A DNA stretch of 64,000 nt from Lepidodermella squamata (taxonomy: Eukaryota > Gastrotricha). The DNA is taken from the NCBI GenBank assembly GCA_047495785.1, contig JBLDXI010000026.1, positions 124,001 to 188,000 of the forward strand, in the 5' to 3' direction. The translations under genes and the position numbers were made by a program. Shown here in pieces: positions 11,267 to 23,549 of the stretch. Below the pieces are notes generated by a model. It was not told the origin of the DNA, did not search any database, and worked only from the letters and a program-made list of their open reading frames with translations. Positions within the stretch are counted from its first letter, which is position 1. Each line of letters begins with the position of its first letter.

Positions 11267-13841
11267 TCGGATCAGAAAATTGAAGTCAAAATCAGACTCA
11301 GCAGGGTCGATAACACCCATAACAATTATCACGGCACTCGAATAGTGCATGTCAAGCACAGCTGCTAAGAAAAACACGATGTGGACACCCTGAAACGTGA
11401 ATTCAGCAGCGATATTCGCAGGTGAGCGACAGGTGAGTGTTATATGGGCAAATTTGATGTCAATCGATTGCGGAGGTCCATAACAACTTTGTTACAAAGC
11501 GGCAACTCTATAACAGTGATAGTTTTCTCAGCTGCTAAATTTCGCTGCTGACTTCAAGGCAGTCAAAAATCCCAATTTAGGGCGGGCTGCTCTAAACAAA
11601 ACGCATATTTGAAACATTAATGCATTCGAAAATGATTCATATTCCTTTTTGAGAGCAGATAAAATCATATCTGCTTCTTGCTTCTGATAACGAAGTATTT
11701 TATGGAGGCTCAGGGAAAACGTTATTCGAACTAATTGCCCTGTGACCCGAAGAACTTTTCTAGGCTCTTCAAAATGTTTTCTGGAGCTGAGTGAAACGTC
11801 CCATATTTTCCCAAATTCTTTCATGCTTGCAATACCACACTGCAGGATTCCGGCAGCCCGCGTTTTATCAATAGCTTTTTTTGTAATAGCACTACACATA
11901 ATTTTGAATGCAGCGATAAATTATGTGTACCTTCATGCTATTATAACAAAATACAAAAAAACTGGCAATCAATAGAGTAAATTCTGCATTGCGTAAATAG
12001 TTGCGGCTATGTAGTATATAGCCCATCAAGTAAAGACATACTCACATTTTTTACAATATCAAACATATATAATAAGTTGCATCACTTCGGAGGTGATTCA
12101 TAAATAATAGCATGAGCTTTCAGAATTTTCTTACGCATCATTATGATGACGCTTGCAAAAAGTTTAATCAACCCCGGTCATTTTCACAGTCACCGTTTCC
12201 CCATCTACGCAGTGACGCAAATTGGTAAGATCTTTATCATCAGAGGTATAGGTAGTGGGAATAAAAGCAAAAAAGTGCGGCATTTTTATTAGGCGCGATT
12301 ATTACAACATATATACCTCGACATCTTTCAGCCATGAAATACAAAGGCACGTTTTTTTTCTTTCTACTTCCACTTGATATCATGCCTGCCAATTTATCCC
12401 CACCTGAGGTCGTTTTTTTTGTTTTCAGGTCTACGCAGTTATTAGCTCTTATGATTGGCCACGTTGGATTCACACTTAGGTATACAACATATACAGCATA
12501 TATTTCAGCGGCTTAGGGGCAGTTAGATGAGCTTGACTATCATGCATTGTGTTGTAGCCGAAAATCTCAAACAAAACCCCAGCTTTTCTTACATACATGC
12601 TATATACCTACCTATATAGGAGTCGACAAAACTCAGTATTAGTATCAGGTTATACGTATAGAGCATCTGGTCGAGTGCGAAAATATTTTTCTCATCTCGA
12701 CAGTAAAGATATCAACATCACAGCAGGTGATCACGCCTACTAGCCAACCACGCCTCTATTTCTTCTCTGTTTGAGCACGCATATAGCTTCATTACCTATT
12801 TATCGAAAAATTCTCATAAACGAAAATAACAATAGCTGCTTCCGGGAAATTGCAATAATGCTATCGAATATTTGGAATGAATCATTTTTATTTCTCCCTC
12901 CTTTGCGATTTCTTTATATAGAGGAAATGTACTCATTCGAACCGTTTTACCGTAAATAATCCTAAATTCGGACCCTTTGAGCTTCGACTCTGAAAATTGA
13001 GCATACCTGATAAAAATTTGTCACATGTCACAGAAAAACAGGCTTTCCAGCGGTACCAAATTTGCCAATCCAGTGACAACCAACCGCACGGTGGGATCGA
13101 TTTGATATTGTCTTAAATTTCAAGCCCGTGGGAGATGAGACTGGAAAACGGACCGGAATGAAGCCCTTTTCATGAGCTTTTAAAATAGCTCAAATGGAAG
13201 TGGATTAGTTATAACAATATGAATATATTCATGAAGTGTCTTTAAACTAGGAACATCTTAGCTCCGCGCAAAAAAATACAGAAAAATGAGCAGTTGGTGT
13301 AAGATTGGGATACATCAAACCCAATTTTTCTTTATTTTTTTGCAACAAATTTGTTAATTTAAATGGCATCTGAATATTAATTAGCACCTCATGAATATTC
13401 ACATTTTTTGCCTATTAAACTTTCTGAGTCTGTCCGAGTTGCACTTTTCATTTTTGGCTAATCTGAACCCAAACTTGGAGCTAAAAATAGTTCGGGCGCG
13501 TGCGAATTATTTTTTGTTTCAACTCAAATTCGCTTCAAACCGCGCGCAACTTCTGATTAACATTGTACTTTCATTTACCATCGATTTTTGAAAAAATGCC
13601 CTAGCTCGATTGGCTGAAAGTTTGGAGCCGGCGCCAAAAATTTATAGATTTCTTCCCTTATTTTTCTAGATCAAGGGGATCTCCTAAATTTACCTGTCGA
13701 TCCAATTTCAACGGGTGAAGGTTTTTTATTTTCTTTTATTTTTTGGACGAAATCCAAATTTAAGCAAATTTATTAACGTATTTTGTTCAAAGTTAGGACG
13801 CATCACTGTACTCTGTGGAATTTTTTTTATAGATTTTTTCA
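11267..13841. other. AT-rich intergenic region
   Basis: The first 260 bp contain weak relatives of transposon-end motifs (AGCAGGGTCGATA at about 11311, CATAACAA). A 123-codon minus-strand open frame (11528-11899) partly overlaps them. It is helix-rich but has no recognisable family and no splice partner, so I do not call it. The remainder, up to the first RBR gene, shows nothing convincing. Confidence 0.4.
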
Positions 13842-16800
13842 ATGCAAAAATCAATATCCTATCAGACTTTCGCGAGATTTCAGAGGCGAGACGCAGTTTC
13901 TCTTCCGTCATCTTACCTCGCTATAAACCGTCTGGATGATGGATCTGTAACAGTCTCAGAAAATACTCATCATCACAACATACATCGCGCTTCGAGTGTC
14001 CCAACTTCTCCACCAGCTGGAAATTTAGAGTCCATCATCGCATTCGCTGATGATAATGCCAGCGAATTTCCATTCAACGATTTCGACGACGCCCTATTCG
14101 ACCGCGAATCGAATCACCGGACTAGTCAAACGTCGGCTACGTCGTTTTTCGAAGAAATCCACGTCTGCTTCGGCGAAGATCACGACCCATTTGTCGGCAT
14201 TCTCAATGAAGCCGGGTCGAAACATGCGTGTTGTCCTTTCAAATCCTTCCTAAAATTGCCACCTGAAGACAACGATAATTATCGCAAATTTTACACGATT
14301 TTCGGTAAAAGAATGCGGCAATTCGGCCAGATGACCGACGACGATGTTCGGTCGACTCTTTTCGACTATTGGTGCTGGAATTGGGGCGTAGGCCTGGACG
14401 GGCTTCGAGATTACCTTCAAGACGCTGTTGCGAATTACCAAGACGAAGACGGTGTTCATTGGCGGTTCGACGAATGTTCGGTTTGCCTCGCCGAGTTTCG
14501 CTTCGTGCGACGCCCGTCTTGCTGTAGAAAAGCTATCTGCTACCCCTGTTGGTCTCAATACGTCAAAACAACTGCTGCTAACTCGATGTCGGTACATTTA
14601 ACTGGCATGTATGATTTACACTGCTTCGGCTGTGAAAAGTTTGTGCCGTACAGCGAGGCACTCGGCTCAATCGAACCCGAAGATTTGAACCTGGTCCGAC
14701 CGCCCGGCCATTCGTCGTGTTCAGTCGCAAGGTGTCCAGTTTGCCTTAAAGTCCCTCCGCCTATCATGGTGTCTGGAAAATCGAGTCATGCGAAGCTATT
14801 GGCGAAGCTGAGGAAAAAGCGAGGCGGCCGGCCGTTGTTATGTGAACGGTGTAGAACTACATATTGCTGCATTTGTGGTATGGCTGATCACCCTAATGTC
14901 TCATGCAGTCAGCTGACAACTTCGGAGAAAGGCCTGTTAACATGGTCAAAGCAAAGAAGTGTCGCTCGATCTGATTACCAGGTAAACTCCTATAATAGCC
15001 ACTTGGACCTTAACTACCTCAAATTCGTGGAAAATTGCAAGAAATTGCCTGACAAGTTTTGTCAATTTTTTTAGAAAATATTTCAAGGGAACCGAATGCC
15101 TATTACCTATTGCGGAACCTAGAGGCAAACTTATGAAAGGTGTCATTTTCGAATATTTTGTTTAAATCATGACTGTATCTCTTTCTGAAAATGAGGACTA
15201 TAGGCCTTATACACAAAATTCCAGAGAATTTTAACGTAATTTATTTGAATTTGTTGAATTAATTGTGAAATTCCAGAAACTTCAGAAATGAAATTTTTTG
15301 CGAATTAATTATTCAAAATTTGGTTCCGCTACAGGCAATTTGGGTTCCACGTAAACTAAGGCCCATTTTCCCGTCTCGCATTGAAAGGCATTGTCCTGGC
15401 ATAACTTTATAGAACGATTAAGTAATAATAATAGAATCTAGGTGAAACTCTTTTTCGACTATGTAGTAGCTATAGGGTTTGTGCACTTTACTTCCATTTT
15501 CTGCACCCTAGCCTCCGATTAGAGTGCGTCTGAAAGCAGCTTCCCCTCTGAATGACCATGGCCAGCAGGGTGTCTCAATTGCAAACATGAATTTCACAAT
15601 TAATTCAACAAATTCAAATAAATTACGTTAAACCTTCGACTAGTTATATTCAGAGTTGCTAAAATTGTAGATGAGAACATCTCAGCACGATTTCACCATC
15701 CTTAAAACAATGGATTACGATTTCAAAGAAGAAATGGCATTTTCTTCGGAATTATTAAGGTAGTGAAGTCATACACCAGAAAAAACACCCCAATTAGGGG
15801 GATAAAAAGTTGGGCTTTTAGCTTGTGAAATCCCCTCTATTAGGGCCCTGTGAGTATCTTAATTCACCGATTTTCAAAATCTATCTAAATTCATGCTTGA
15901 AAATCTCTTTCTGGTGCAGAAAAAGATTTTCCAAAATTAAATTGATTCTTAATACAAGATTTATTATTAGGCAGGACAAAACGTTGTTCAAATTAAAAAA
16001 AAGATATTTAGATGAATTTTTTATGGATGTGGCTATTCGGACACAAAATTGTGTGTCACGTGTCACGCAATGGCTATTCGAACACAGTGTGTGTGCGTGA
16101 CTGGCTACTCGAACACAAGTGGGCGTGAAGTGGTGTGTGCGCGCATTCGGCTATTTGAACACAGCATCCTAAGTCACCTGCTAATCACCGAAATCCGGAT
16201 TTTAACAACTTTTCGTTAGTCCGGAAAATGCTAAAACTGCGAAAATTCGAAATACCAGCATAACGGGAAAATACCCGGTCCAAAATTCGAGCGCGCATTA
16301 GCATCAGCAATAAAGGCGATATAGCAATAAAGCAATAAAGGCCGCTCTCTTTGATTTTGGGTCGCGGCCATCGAGTCTGGCCGAAATTCCGATAAAAGGC
16401 TATTTGCGAGGTGCGGCGTGATTGCAACTGATAATTAGCGATTTGATAGCTCGAACTTGACTCCGCCGGACGTCAGCTTTCGGTTTTATTTCAATTTTTT
16501 ATTTGATCTTATGATAATTTTTTAATAATTTTACTTGATTTTCATCTTATTTTTGAATTTTCAGAACGCTCGCCGGTGTCCGAAATGCAAAATTCGAGTG
16601 GCCCACAGCGGTGGTTGTTCGCACATGACATGCCCGTGCGGTGCCGAGTGGTGCTACGTCTGCGGGCGCAAGTACCTGAAAAATCTCGCCTTCATCTTTC
16701 CAAGCCACATGAGCAATCGCATGCTGCCGCTAGTCTCATGCCCGAAAATGTGGTCATCAACCCCGAAACGCCTCGCTGTTCACTCGCTCGTCGGCCTCGG

Positions 16801-16909
16801 CATCGTAGCAACCGGCGTGCCTCTCGCTATCGCTCTTACCCCTATCGTGCTTCCAATATTAGGTAGTTTCATTCTGGCTCGAAAGCTGAAGCGCCGTCGC
16901 CGGCATTGA
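13842..16909 (+). CDS. RBR (RING-IBR-RING) E3 ubiquitin ligase, copy 1
   Basis: Exons 13842-14981 and 16565-16909 join in phase 0 (CAG|GTAAAC to TTTTCAG|AAC), giving 494 residues. The first 100 residues are Ser/Thr/Asp-rich. RING1 spans about 212-264 (CSVC to CFGC), the IBR about 298-355 (RCPVC, CERC, CCIC, HPNVSC), and RING2 starts at 385 (CPKC). Cys398 in HSGGCSHM is the expected thioester cysteine, followed at +2 by His400. The zinc pair after it is compressed to CPCG. A hydrophobic segment near the C-terminus ends in a KRRRRH tail, suggesting a tail-anchored membrane ligase of RNF19/RNF144 type. The start is the first in-frame ATG after an AT-rich leader. A poly(A) signal AATAAA lies at 17026. 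It is a tandem paralogue of the gene at 18370. Confidence 0.8.
15232..15630. repeat. Foldback repeat (MITE-like) in an intron
   Basis: The 41-bp arm at 15232-15272, beginning TAACGTAATTTATTTGAA, is repeated in perfect inverted orientation at 15590-15630. The 317-bp interior has no coding potential. It lies in the single intron of the first RBR gene and looks like a small non-autonomous DNA element; no target duplication is obvious. Confidence 0.8.
16031..16163. repeat. Short dispersed motif GGCTATTCGAACACA, four copies
   Basis: Near-identical 15-mers start at 16031, 16072, 16103 and 16149, separated by GTGTG-rich spacers, in the same RBR intron. It looks like simple local duplication with no evident function. 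Confidence 0.7.
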
Positions 16910-18369
16910 TCAAAACGATTTTTTCACCCTTATTTTGACTTCATGCAATCTTAGCGCTGAGGATTAAATCAATGCATTTTATGTGCTTGGACCGCATCAA
17001 AATCGAATGATATCTGCCTGTGATGAATAAAAAAGTTTATATTATCAGACGAGTTTCTTGTGTATCGCAACACGTGTTCCTGTCGATGAGCGATATGGGG
17101 CATTGGAAAAAGAATGAACCATCCATCCTGTACCGATCAGGTTAATATCCAGTGGAAATGCGCGCGCATCTATCATTTTTCATCGCGATATCATTTCTTT
17201 CCGATTATTTATCTTTCGGCCTCCCCTCTCTCTCGTTTTTTCCCCCATATTCTTGCCTAGCCATTGCAATTATCAGGCCCTGATCAAGAATATATATTGG
17301 CCGATTTCATGCGCGCAAATTATCGTTTCATGTATTTAGGCGGCGCTATTAAAGCAAACAAGGCGCGTCAGGTTTTTGTATAATCGATTAATAGCTTCTA
17401 ATATAATATCTGATATCATATTATATATTATTTGAACAAAAATGCCTCATATTTCCTCCACTGCTAGTATTTTCTCAACAATCAAAGCCTGTATGAACTG
17501 CAGTCAAGCTCAAACAAATGTTTCCCGAGCTATTATTTGTCCTCATAGTATTAATATAACTAAGAAAGCTCCACGGCGAGTATCGAATTTCTTATTATTT
17601 TAGCGAAAATCCGGAATTTATTGCGCTATTATTAGAGCCAGCGTAAGATATTAGCACAGGAAGAGTCTCTTCAGAATGATGTCACCGTTTCTATTTTAGA
17701 GTGTCTAAATCTCTTGATTCATAAAAAAATTCGCAAAGTTTTAAACGAAAATGTATAACATGCAATAAGTTGAAAACCCAATTTCGCATTGCGTGATTTT
17801 TATATAATAACAACTAATGATATTATATCATTATTTAAATCAAGAGAAACGCGACTTGCATTTTGCCATGTCACATTTTGCGCGTGTGGGTCTCGCGGGG
17901 CGCTGTGTGAATGAGACATGTTTGATAGCTGATTTTGTACACATTACCGCCGTGACCTCTTGACAATTGCGCGCCGCCCATTTGTCACATGATATATTAT
18001 TATACCATCACGTCGCTTTTTGTGTGCGCATATTACAAAAACGCGCGCGCTCTATCTCAATTTTCGATCACACATTCGGCGCGGTCCCATCTTGATTACT
18101 CGCAGCGGTTATTGCGACTTGTGAAAAATGCGCCCTCTCATGCATGTCTCACATTCGCGACATTGATTGAATACGGTCATTTTTTTGAGAATTTATTTGA
18201 GGCGGCTGATTTTATTTTTAGAAATCGCTCGATTGATTTTCACTTGAAACATTTTGCGTGATTAGGTCATTTTAAATTACTTTGGACTTTTTCCTGAAGT
18301 ATTATTCGCAATTACTGCGTATATATTAAAAGAAACTGCTGTATTTTTTGCGCCCATGGAAATAGGTCG
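16910..18369. other. Intergenic region between the RBR paralogues
   Basis: AT-rich DNA holding the 3' end of the first RBR gene and the presumed promoter of the second. Short open frames at 17989-18261 have no family features. I see no RNA gene or repeat of note. Confidence 0.45.
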
Positions 18370-21300
18370 ATGAAAAAAAGCAGCAGCGATACGAGCAGCG
18401 CGCTGGCCGAAGAAGCCGTCGCCAATTCGCTGCTCGATGACGATATTTTCCTGAAAGACGGCTGCGACTGGCACTGCCAGTGCCAACCTCTTCATCATCA
18501 CCTATGCAACACCCACTCGCAAAGAACCGTGCAAACCTGGCTCAGCAATTCGGTCTCAAACTGCGACGAACCGGAACCGCCGCTTGTGATGAAGAAATCG
18601 CGGCCAAGCGTGACTTTTAAGGAGGATGTCATGCTATTCGACGAAATGGATGATGACGACGGCGAGGAGAACCCGTTCTGCGCATTATACCGCGAATTTT
18701 ACCCGACTATGGACGACATTCAAAGATCGAAGAGTCTAACGGCTTCGAAATCGGCCGGCAGTCAGTTTTTCCTAACAAATGATCAGGGCGTGAAAATGTT
18801 CGATGGCGCTAGGTTCCACCTATGCTCCTCGTCAGATGCTGAACCTTTTGTAGGGGTTCTAACGATAAAAGCGTCTCTTCTCGCTTGCTGTCCTTTAAAA
18901 TCGTTTGTCATGCTGACCCCGGACCATGGTGGCTACAAAACGGCATTCACGCCCTTTGGACGGAAATTACTACACGCCTGTCAGCAACAAGGCTACGATC
19001 TGAGATTTGCCCTAAGCGAGGAGTTGTTTTCATCATGGTGGCGAGATTTGATAGGCGGGCTTGATTTAACCAGCTTCCTTAAACGAGCAGTCGAGCCATA
19101 CGTCGATCAATGCGGCGTCACGTGGATGTTTGACGAATGTGCTGTGTGCCTATCGCCGTGTCGTTTTGTTCGAAAGTCGTCGTGTTGTTCGAAGGCAATA
19201 TGCAATTCTTGCTGGGTCGATTACGTCCGGATATCAGCCGGAAATTTGCCAGCTTTCTACGCATCAGGCATGTACGATTTGCACTGCTATGGCTGTGATA
19301 AAATAGTTCCGTATGACGAGGTGCTAACGTCGCTTGACCCGGATGTGGTTGCCCTGATTAGACCACCCTGCGACTCTCACGCAAGGTGCCCGCGATGTCT
19401 GCAACCGCCTTCCCCCGTAAAACTGTCGAGCAATAATAATGGTGCTATTTTGCGAAAGGTGCGTAAGAAAAAAGGCGGCCAGCCGGTGAGTTGCACGCGC
19501 TGTTTGACGTCCTACTGTGGAACCTGTGGCTGTGATGTTCACCCGAAAAAATCGTGCCAGCAAATTCTGAGCTCAGATGATTCACTTCAGAGCTGGATGA
19601 AGGCACCTAATCCGGAAAGTCCGGAATATCCGGTGAGTTACTAGGCCATGAGAATTTCCAATAGAAAAATTGTCAAAATCCGCAAAAATTCAAGCATTAT
19701 TTCGAATAATTTCTCAAATCATCGGATTTAAAGTATTTCATTTTACCCGATGTTAGCGAATTATTCTTGAAAATTAATCGTATTATTCGGTGCGTGACCC
19801 ATATGTTACGCGAGCAAAGAAAATACCCGGAAAAGGGTTCAGAAACTCTAGAATGAGAGACGAAGTCTCATCTCATGGCCAGAAAAATTTTAGAAAAATT
19901 AAAAAAAATCGCAAGAATAGTAATCAGGTTTGTATAACTTGATAAAATGGGATTAAAAAATCCGGCGAAATTTTGTTCACCGGTGTAATATCCCGAAAAT
20001 TACCGAACCAGTTACCATTGGGGTTTTCCTGGTTTTCTCAATTAAATTTGTCATTTCTTTATTTATTTAGTATTTTATTTATTTCTTCAGTGAAATCGCG
20101 GATAAAAGATGAAATACTCTCTCGGTAGATTTAATTTAATAAAATTAGTTGAATTTCGTGCAAAAAGTTGGCAAATCAAAAAATAGTTCCGCAACTTCTG
20201 GGACACGCACCAATATTACCTTCATTATTTATGGTTTTTAGCTTGAGAAAATCTCGATTTTTTTTTCATTTCTTACTATACCATTTAAACATATTACTCT
20301 AGGCGAAGCTCACATAATAACATAATAACATAATAAGAAACCGCTTATTTAAGGGGGATTTTTTAATTTATACAGTGAGCACCGAAGGTGCGAAAACCTT
20401 GCCCCGCCGTGAAACGCGAGCGCAGCGAGCATCATGGGGCAAGGTTTTCGCCCGAGCAAAGCGAGGGGACGCTGATTTGATCGAGCGAAGCGAGAAAAAG
20501 CACTTGAAACTCTTCGAGCGAAGCGAGATCACTTTTCTCGTTTCAGCATGAAATTCGTTAAAAAATGCCGTTTTCATCGTACAGTTTTAAGGTTGATTTT
20601 TTAAAGTCGCATTTCACACCAGAAAATCACCTATTATGCACTTTTTTTCGTGCACAGTGCCTAATATTAGTGTGCACGACTGTTACCAGGCCATCGTGCA
20701 CACGCACTAGGTCATTCACACATGCCAGTACTTTAAAATTTCAAAACGCTATAATTCTCCCAATTTTAATTTAAAAAAATTGAAAATTTGCAGCCACATA
20801 ATATTCGCCAAGCGAAGACTAACAAATTTTACCCGATGAAAATCGAGTGAAAAATCAGCGAGATAAAAATTATATAAAATTCAGCCCATAATTAACAGCA
20901 ATAATATAGTCGGCCACGCTAATTACCTGAGTGCGCGCGTATTCCGAAATATAGGTCAAGGCGCCAGAGAAATTTTTTCACCTATTTTTCATCATTTCAT
21001 TTCAAATTTGTAGAGATTGACCGAAGGAATAAATAGCCGTGAAATATGCAAATTCCAAATTACGAAAAAATAGATAACTAGGATGCCTTTCTGACCCATC
21101 CTTCTCTTTCTACACTTTTGATCTATAGTCATCAAGGCCGAGAAGCGTCCATTTGTTTCTGGTTAAATTTATTTTAATTTATATGAAAATTACAAGTATT
21201 AAAAATAACACCCATTTTTCATTTGATAAGACATCAATAGACCTGTCGCTTATTCGCTGTGTGGGTGTGCTTACGTCTAGCTAATTTTTCCCATTTTCAG

Positions 21301-23152
21301 ACGCAAATTGTCTCTTTGAATCTGATTTCCAAATTGTAATGTCATAAACCGTTGATTTTCTACGATTTTCTGAAAATTTCAACTTTTCCCGAAAACAGAG
21401 GAAAACACCCCTTTTTGTTGATCACGTCAGCCGCAGCGGCAGCCCACTAGGATTCCATAGGGCTGCCGCGTAAAATTAATGAGACCCCTGCCGCGTCCGC
21501 CCGGCCCTGCCAAAAAACGTGACCCAGGTCACATTCCATTACCTGTAATAAAATCTCAAGCCCTGTATAAAGGCATATGCGCGCCGACCAAAGGGAGGCG
21601 CGCTCCTGTAATAATTGCATGACCTGGGTCACATTCCCATCCCGGTAAAAAACAAAAACCCAGAGTATGGCACGCGCGCGCCGACCGAAGGGAGGCGCGG
21701 CTCCGATAATTGACCTGACACAATTAAATGACCCAGGTCACTATTTTTGCGCGCGTGCTTCAGGCCGAAGAGACAATAAATGTCCCGAAAAAACAGGGAT
21801 GCGCGCCGACCGCAGGGAGGCGCGCTACTTTGTAGTTCCAGAATGCAAAACGAGATCCTCATAAAAATTAACGCGCTCGCGCCGACGAAGGAGGCGCGTC
21901 CACAAAAAATTAAACTAAAATTACACGAAAGTTTAATAATATTTCGTCTGATTTTCCTGACTTTGGTAGTAATAAACCAGATCCAATTGGACGCTTCTCG
22001 GCCTTAATGACTATAGATCAAAAGTGTAGAAATGAGAAGGATGGGTCAGTTGGTAGTAATAAAAATTGCGCGCTCGCGCCGACGAAGGAGGCGCGTTCAA
22101 AAAAATTAAAATCCAAATTCTAAATCAAGAAATATTATTTCTGATTTTACCGATTTTTAAGGTAATAAATACGGTTTCATATTTGAGTACAGCGGCCAGC
22201 GCGCCCTAATTACATATCAAGGTGCGCGCACTATTCCCTATATTATGTATGTTTGAGTACGGGCGCGGTAATTATCGGCAATTTAATGACTGGTCCTCAC
22301 TAGGTCGTGCATGATCCGTCGTGCACAGCTAAATTTTAAACGCGAGAAATTTATAATAAATGACCGGATCCATTACATAGACCTCATCAACCCGATAATT
22401 TTAATATAAAATTTTACCGTTTTATTTTGCACGGTTACGTTTAAAATCGAATGAAATGATTTTTAAAGCCTGACAAAAGTGAGACTGACATTTTCATCGT
22501 GCACGGCCGTCGTGCACACTATATAATAATGCCCAATGTGCACGATAGAAAAGTGTATAACGTCACATTTTTCCATTTAAATTGCAGTTTTATCGGGAAC
22601 GGTTAACGCTTCGCCTTGAGTAATATGTCTAATAAGGCCCACGGTACGGCTAGTTCCTCGGAAAAATCGCATAATAAGACTCGGCTTCGCCTCGCCTTAT
22701 TATGTGAGTTTTTCCTCGAAACTAGCCTTCCCTAGGGCCTTATTTATACATATCCTATCATTGTCGGATGTCTGAATTTTTCACCTGTGTTTACGGATGG
22801 ATTATTTTAATTTTTTATTTTCCAGAATGCCCGGTTCTGTCCGTCATGTTCAATTCCAGTGGCCCGCGACGGCGGCTGTCCCAGCATTCTATGCAAATGC
22901 GGCACAAATTTTTGTTATTCATGCGGCCGCCGCCAGTTAGTCTGCTCATTCCTGCCAAATCACACCTCGAACCGATTGCTTCCGCTCATATCATGCCCAA
23001 AATTGTGGCGGTCACAGGTGAAGCGCGCTGTCGTCCACACCGCCGTCGGCATCGGCGCCATTTTTCTGGCGCCACTCGCTCTACCACTTGGCATAGCGGC
23101 GTGTTTTATCAAAAAGAAACTTCAAAACAGTCGGATTTTTCGATGTCGGTGA
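18370..23152 (+). CDS. RBR (RING-IBR-RING) E3 ubiquitin ligase, copy 2
   Basis: Exons 18370-19632 and 22826-23152 join in phase 0 (CCG|GTGAGT to TTCCAG|AAT), exactly the junction of copy 1, giving 529 residues. RING1 begins CAVC, the IBR has RCPRC, CTRC and CGTC, and RING2 begins at CPSC. The expected thioester residue is Cys439 in RDGGCPSI. The residue at +2, His in copy 1, is Ser here, so ligase chemistry may be weakened. A hydrophobic C-terminal segment and basic tail are retained. The 3.2-kb intron is inflated by a transposable element (20290-22627). Shared exon structure and order with copy 1 indicate tandem duplication. Confidence 0.78.
20290..22627. mobile_element. 2.3-kb TIR element in an RBR intron
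   Basis: The left end CATATTACTCTAGGCGAAGC at 20290 matches, inverted, GCTTCGCCTTGAGTAATATG ending at 22627 with one mismatch. The left 340 bp recur almost identically at 63665-64000, so this is a dispersed family. The terminal region is full of short GAGCGAAGCGAG-type palindromic words. No transposase is encoded, hence probably non-autonomous. No clear target-site duplication was found. Short open frames shared with the other copy simply reflect DNA identity. Confidence 0.75.
21091..22049. repeat. Nested inverted repeat with GC-rich hairpin subrepeats
   Basis: Arms 21091-21164 and 21975-22049 are imperfect inverted copies (CTGACCCATCCTTCTC at one end, GAGAAGGATGGGTCAG at the other). Between and just beyond them a GC-rich snap-back word (GCGCGCCGACCGAAGGGAGG and variants) occurs near 21578, 21674, 21798, 21872 and 22071. 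Three copies of the palindrome TGACCCAGGTCA or its complement lie near 21519, 21621 and 21731. This looks like an element inserted within the 2.3-kb element. Confidence 0.72.
22630..22745. repeat. Long imperfect hairpin adjacent to the TIR element
   Basis: The arm from 22630 (AATAAGGCCC...GGCTAGTTCCTCGG) pairs with the arm ending at 22745 (CCTCGAAACTAGCC...GGGCCTTATT) over about 50 bp, with a short loop. It directly abuts the right end of the 2.3-kb element and may be a separate small foldback insertion. Confidence 0.7.
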
Positions 23153-23549
23153 TTTTTTCAGAGCAATTTCACCCCAATTTTTTAATAAAATTTGGCGCAA
23201 AACTTTATTCGAAAAAGCTTCACGTGTACCGAAATGAATAAAATGTACCATTTCCGACTTTGTTGTGTCTGCCTTGTGATGCTCTACAATCGAACTCATT
23301 TTGTATTCACTAGTTGTTGGTTTCGCGGTGTTCATAACAGGTGTGGAGTCACATGACACCAGTGCGGAGTTGAGGCACGCAAACAACGAGTGTTATTGGA
23401 ATTTGGCTCATCGCCAGCATAAATAAATAAAGTCCACCCAGCAGTAATGGAAAACCGCACTCATTTCACGTTTTGGTAAGAGTAACTACGTTAATTTCTC
23501 CTTTTTTAATTTAGAATATTATTTTTTGTTAATTTCCAATCGAATTTCA
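23153..23549. other. Intergenic spacer
   Basis: Holds the 3' end of the second RBR gene (AATAAA at about 23236) and the upstream region of the secreted peptide gene. No further gene is supported. Confidence 0.4.

Noticed and set aside
11528-11899. 123-codon minus-strand open frame
   Set aside because: No family motif, no splice partner, partly overlapping degenerate transposon-end sequence; could be chance.
20368-20577. Minus-strand open frame also present at 63674-63952
   Set aside because: Conserved only because the mobile-element DNA is nearly identical; its sequence is a reading of GAGCGAAGCGAG palindromes.
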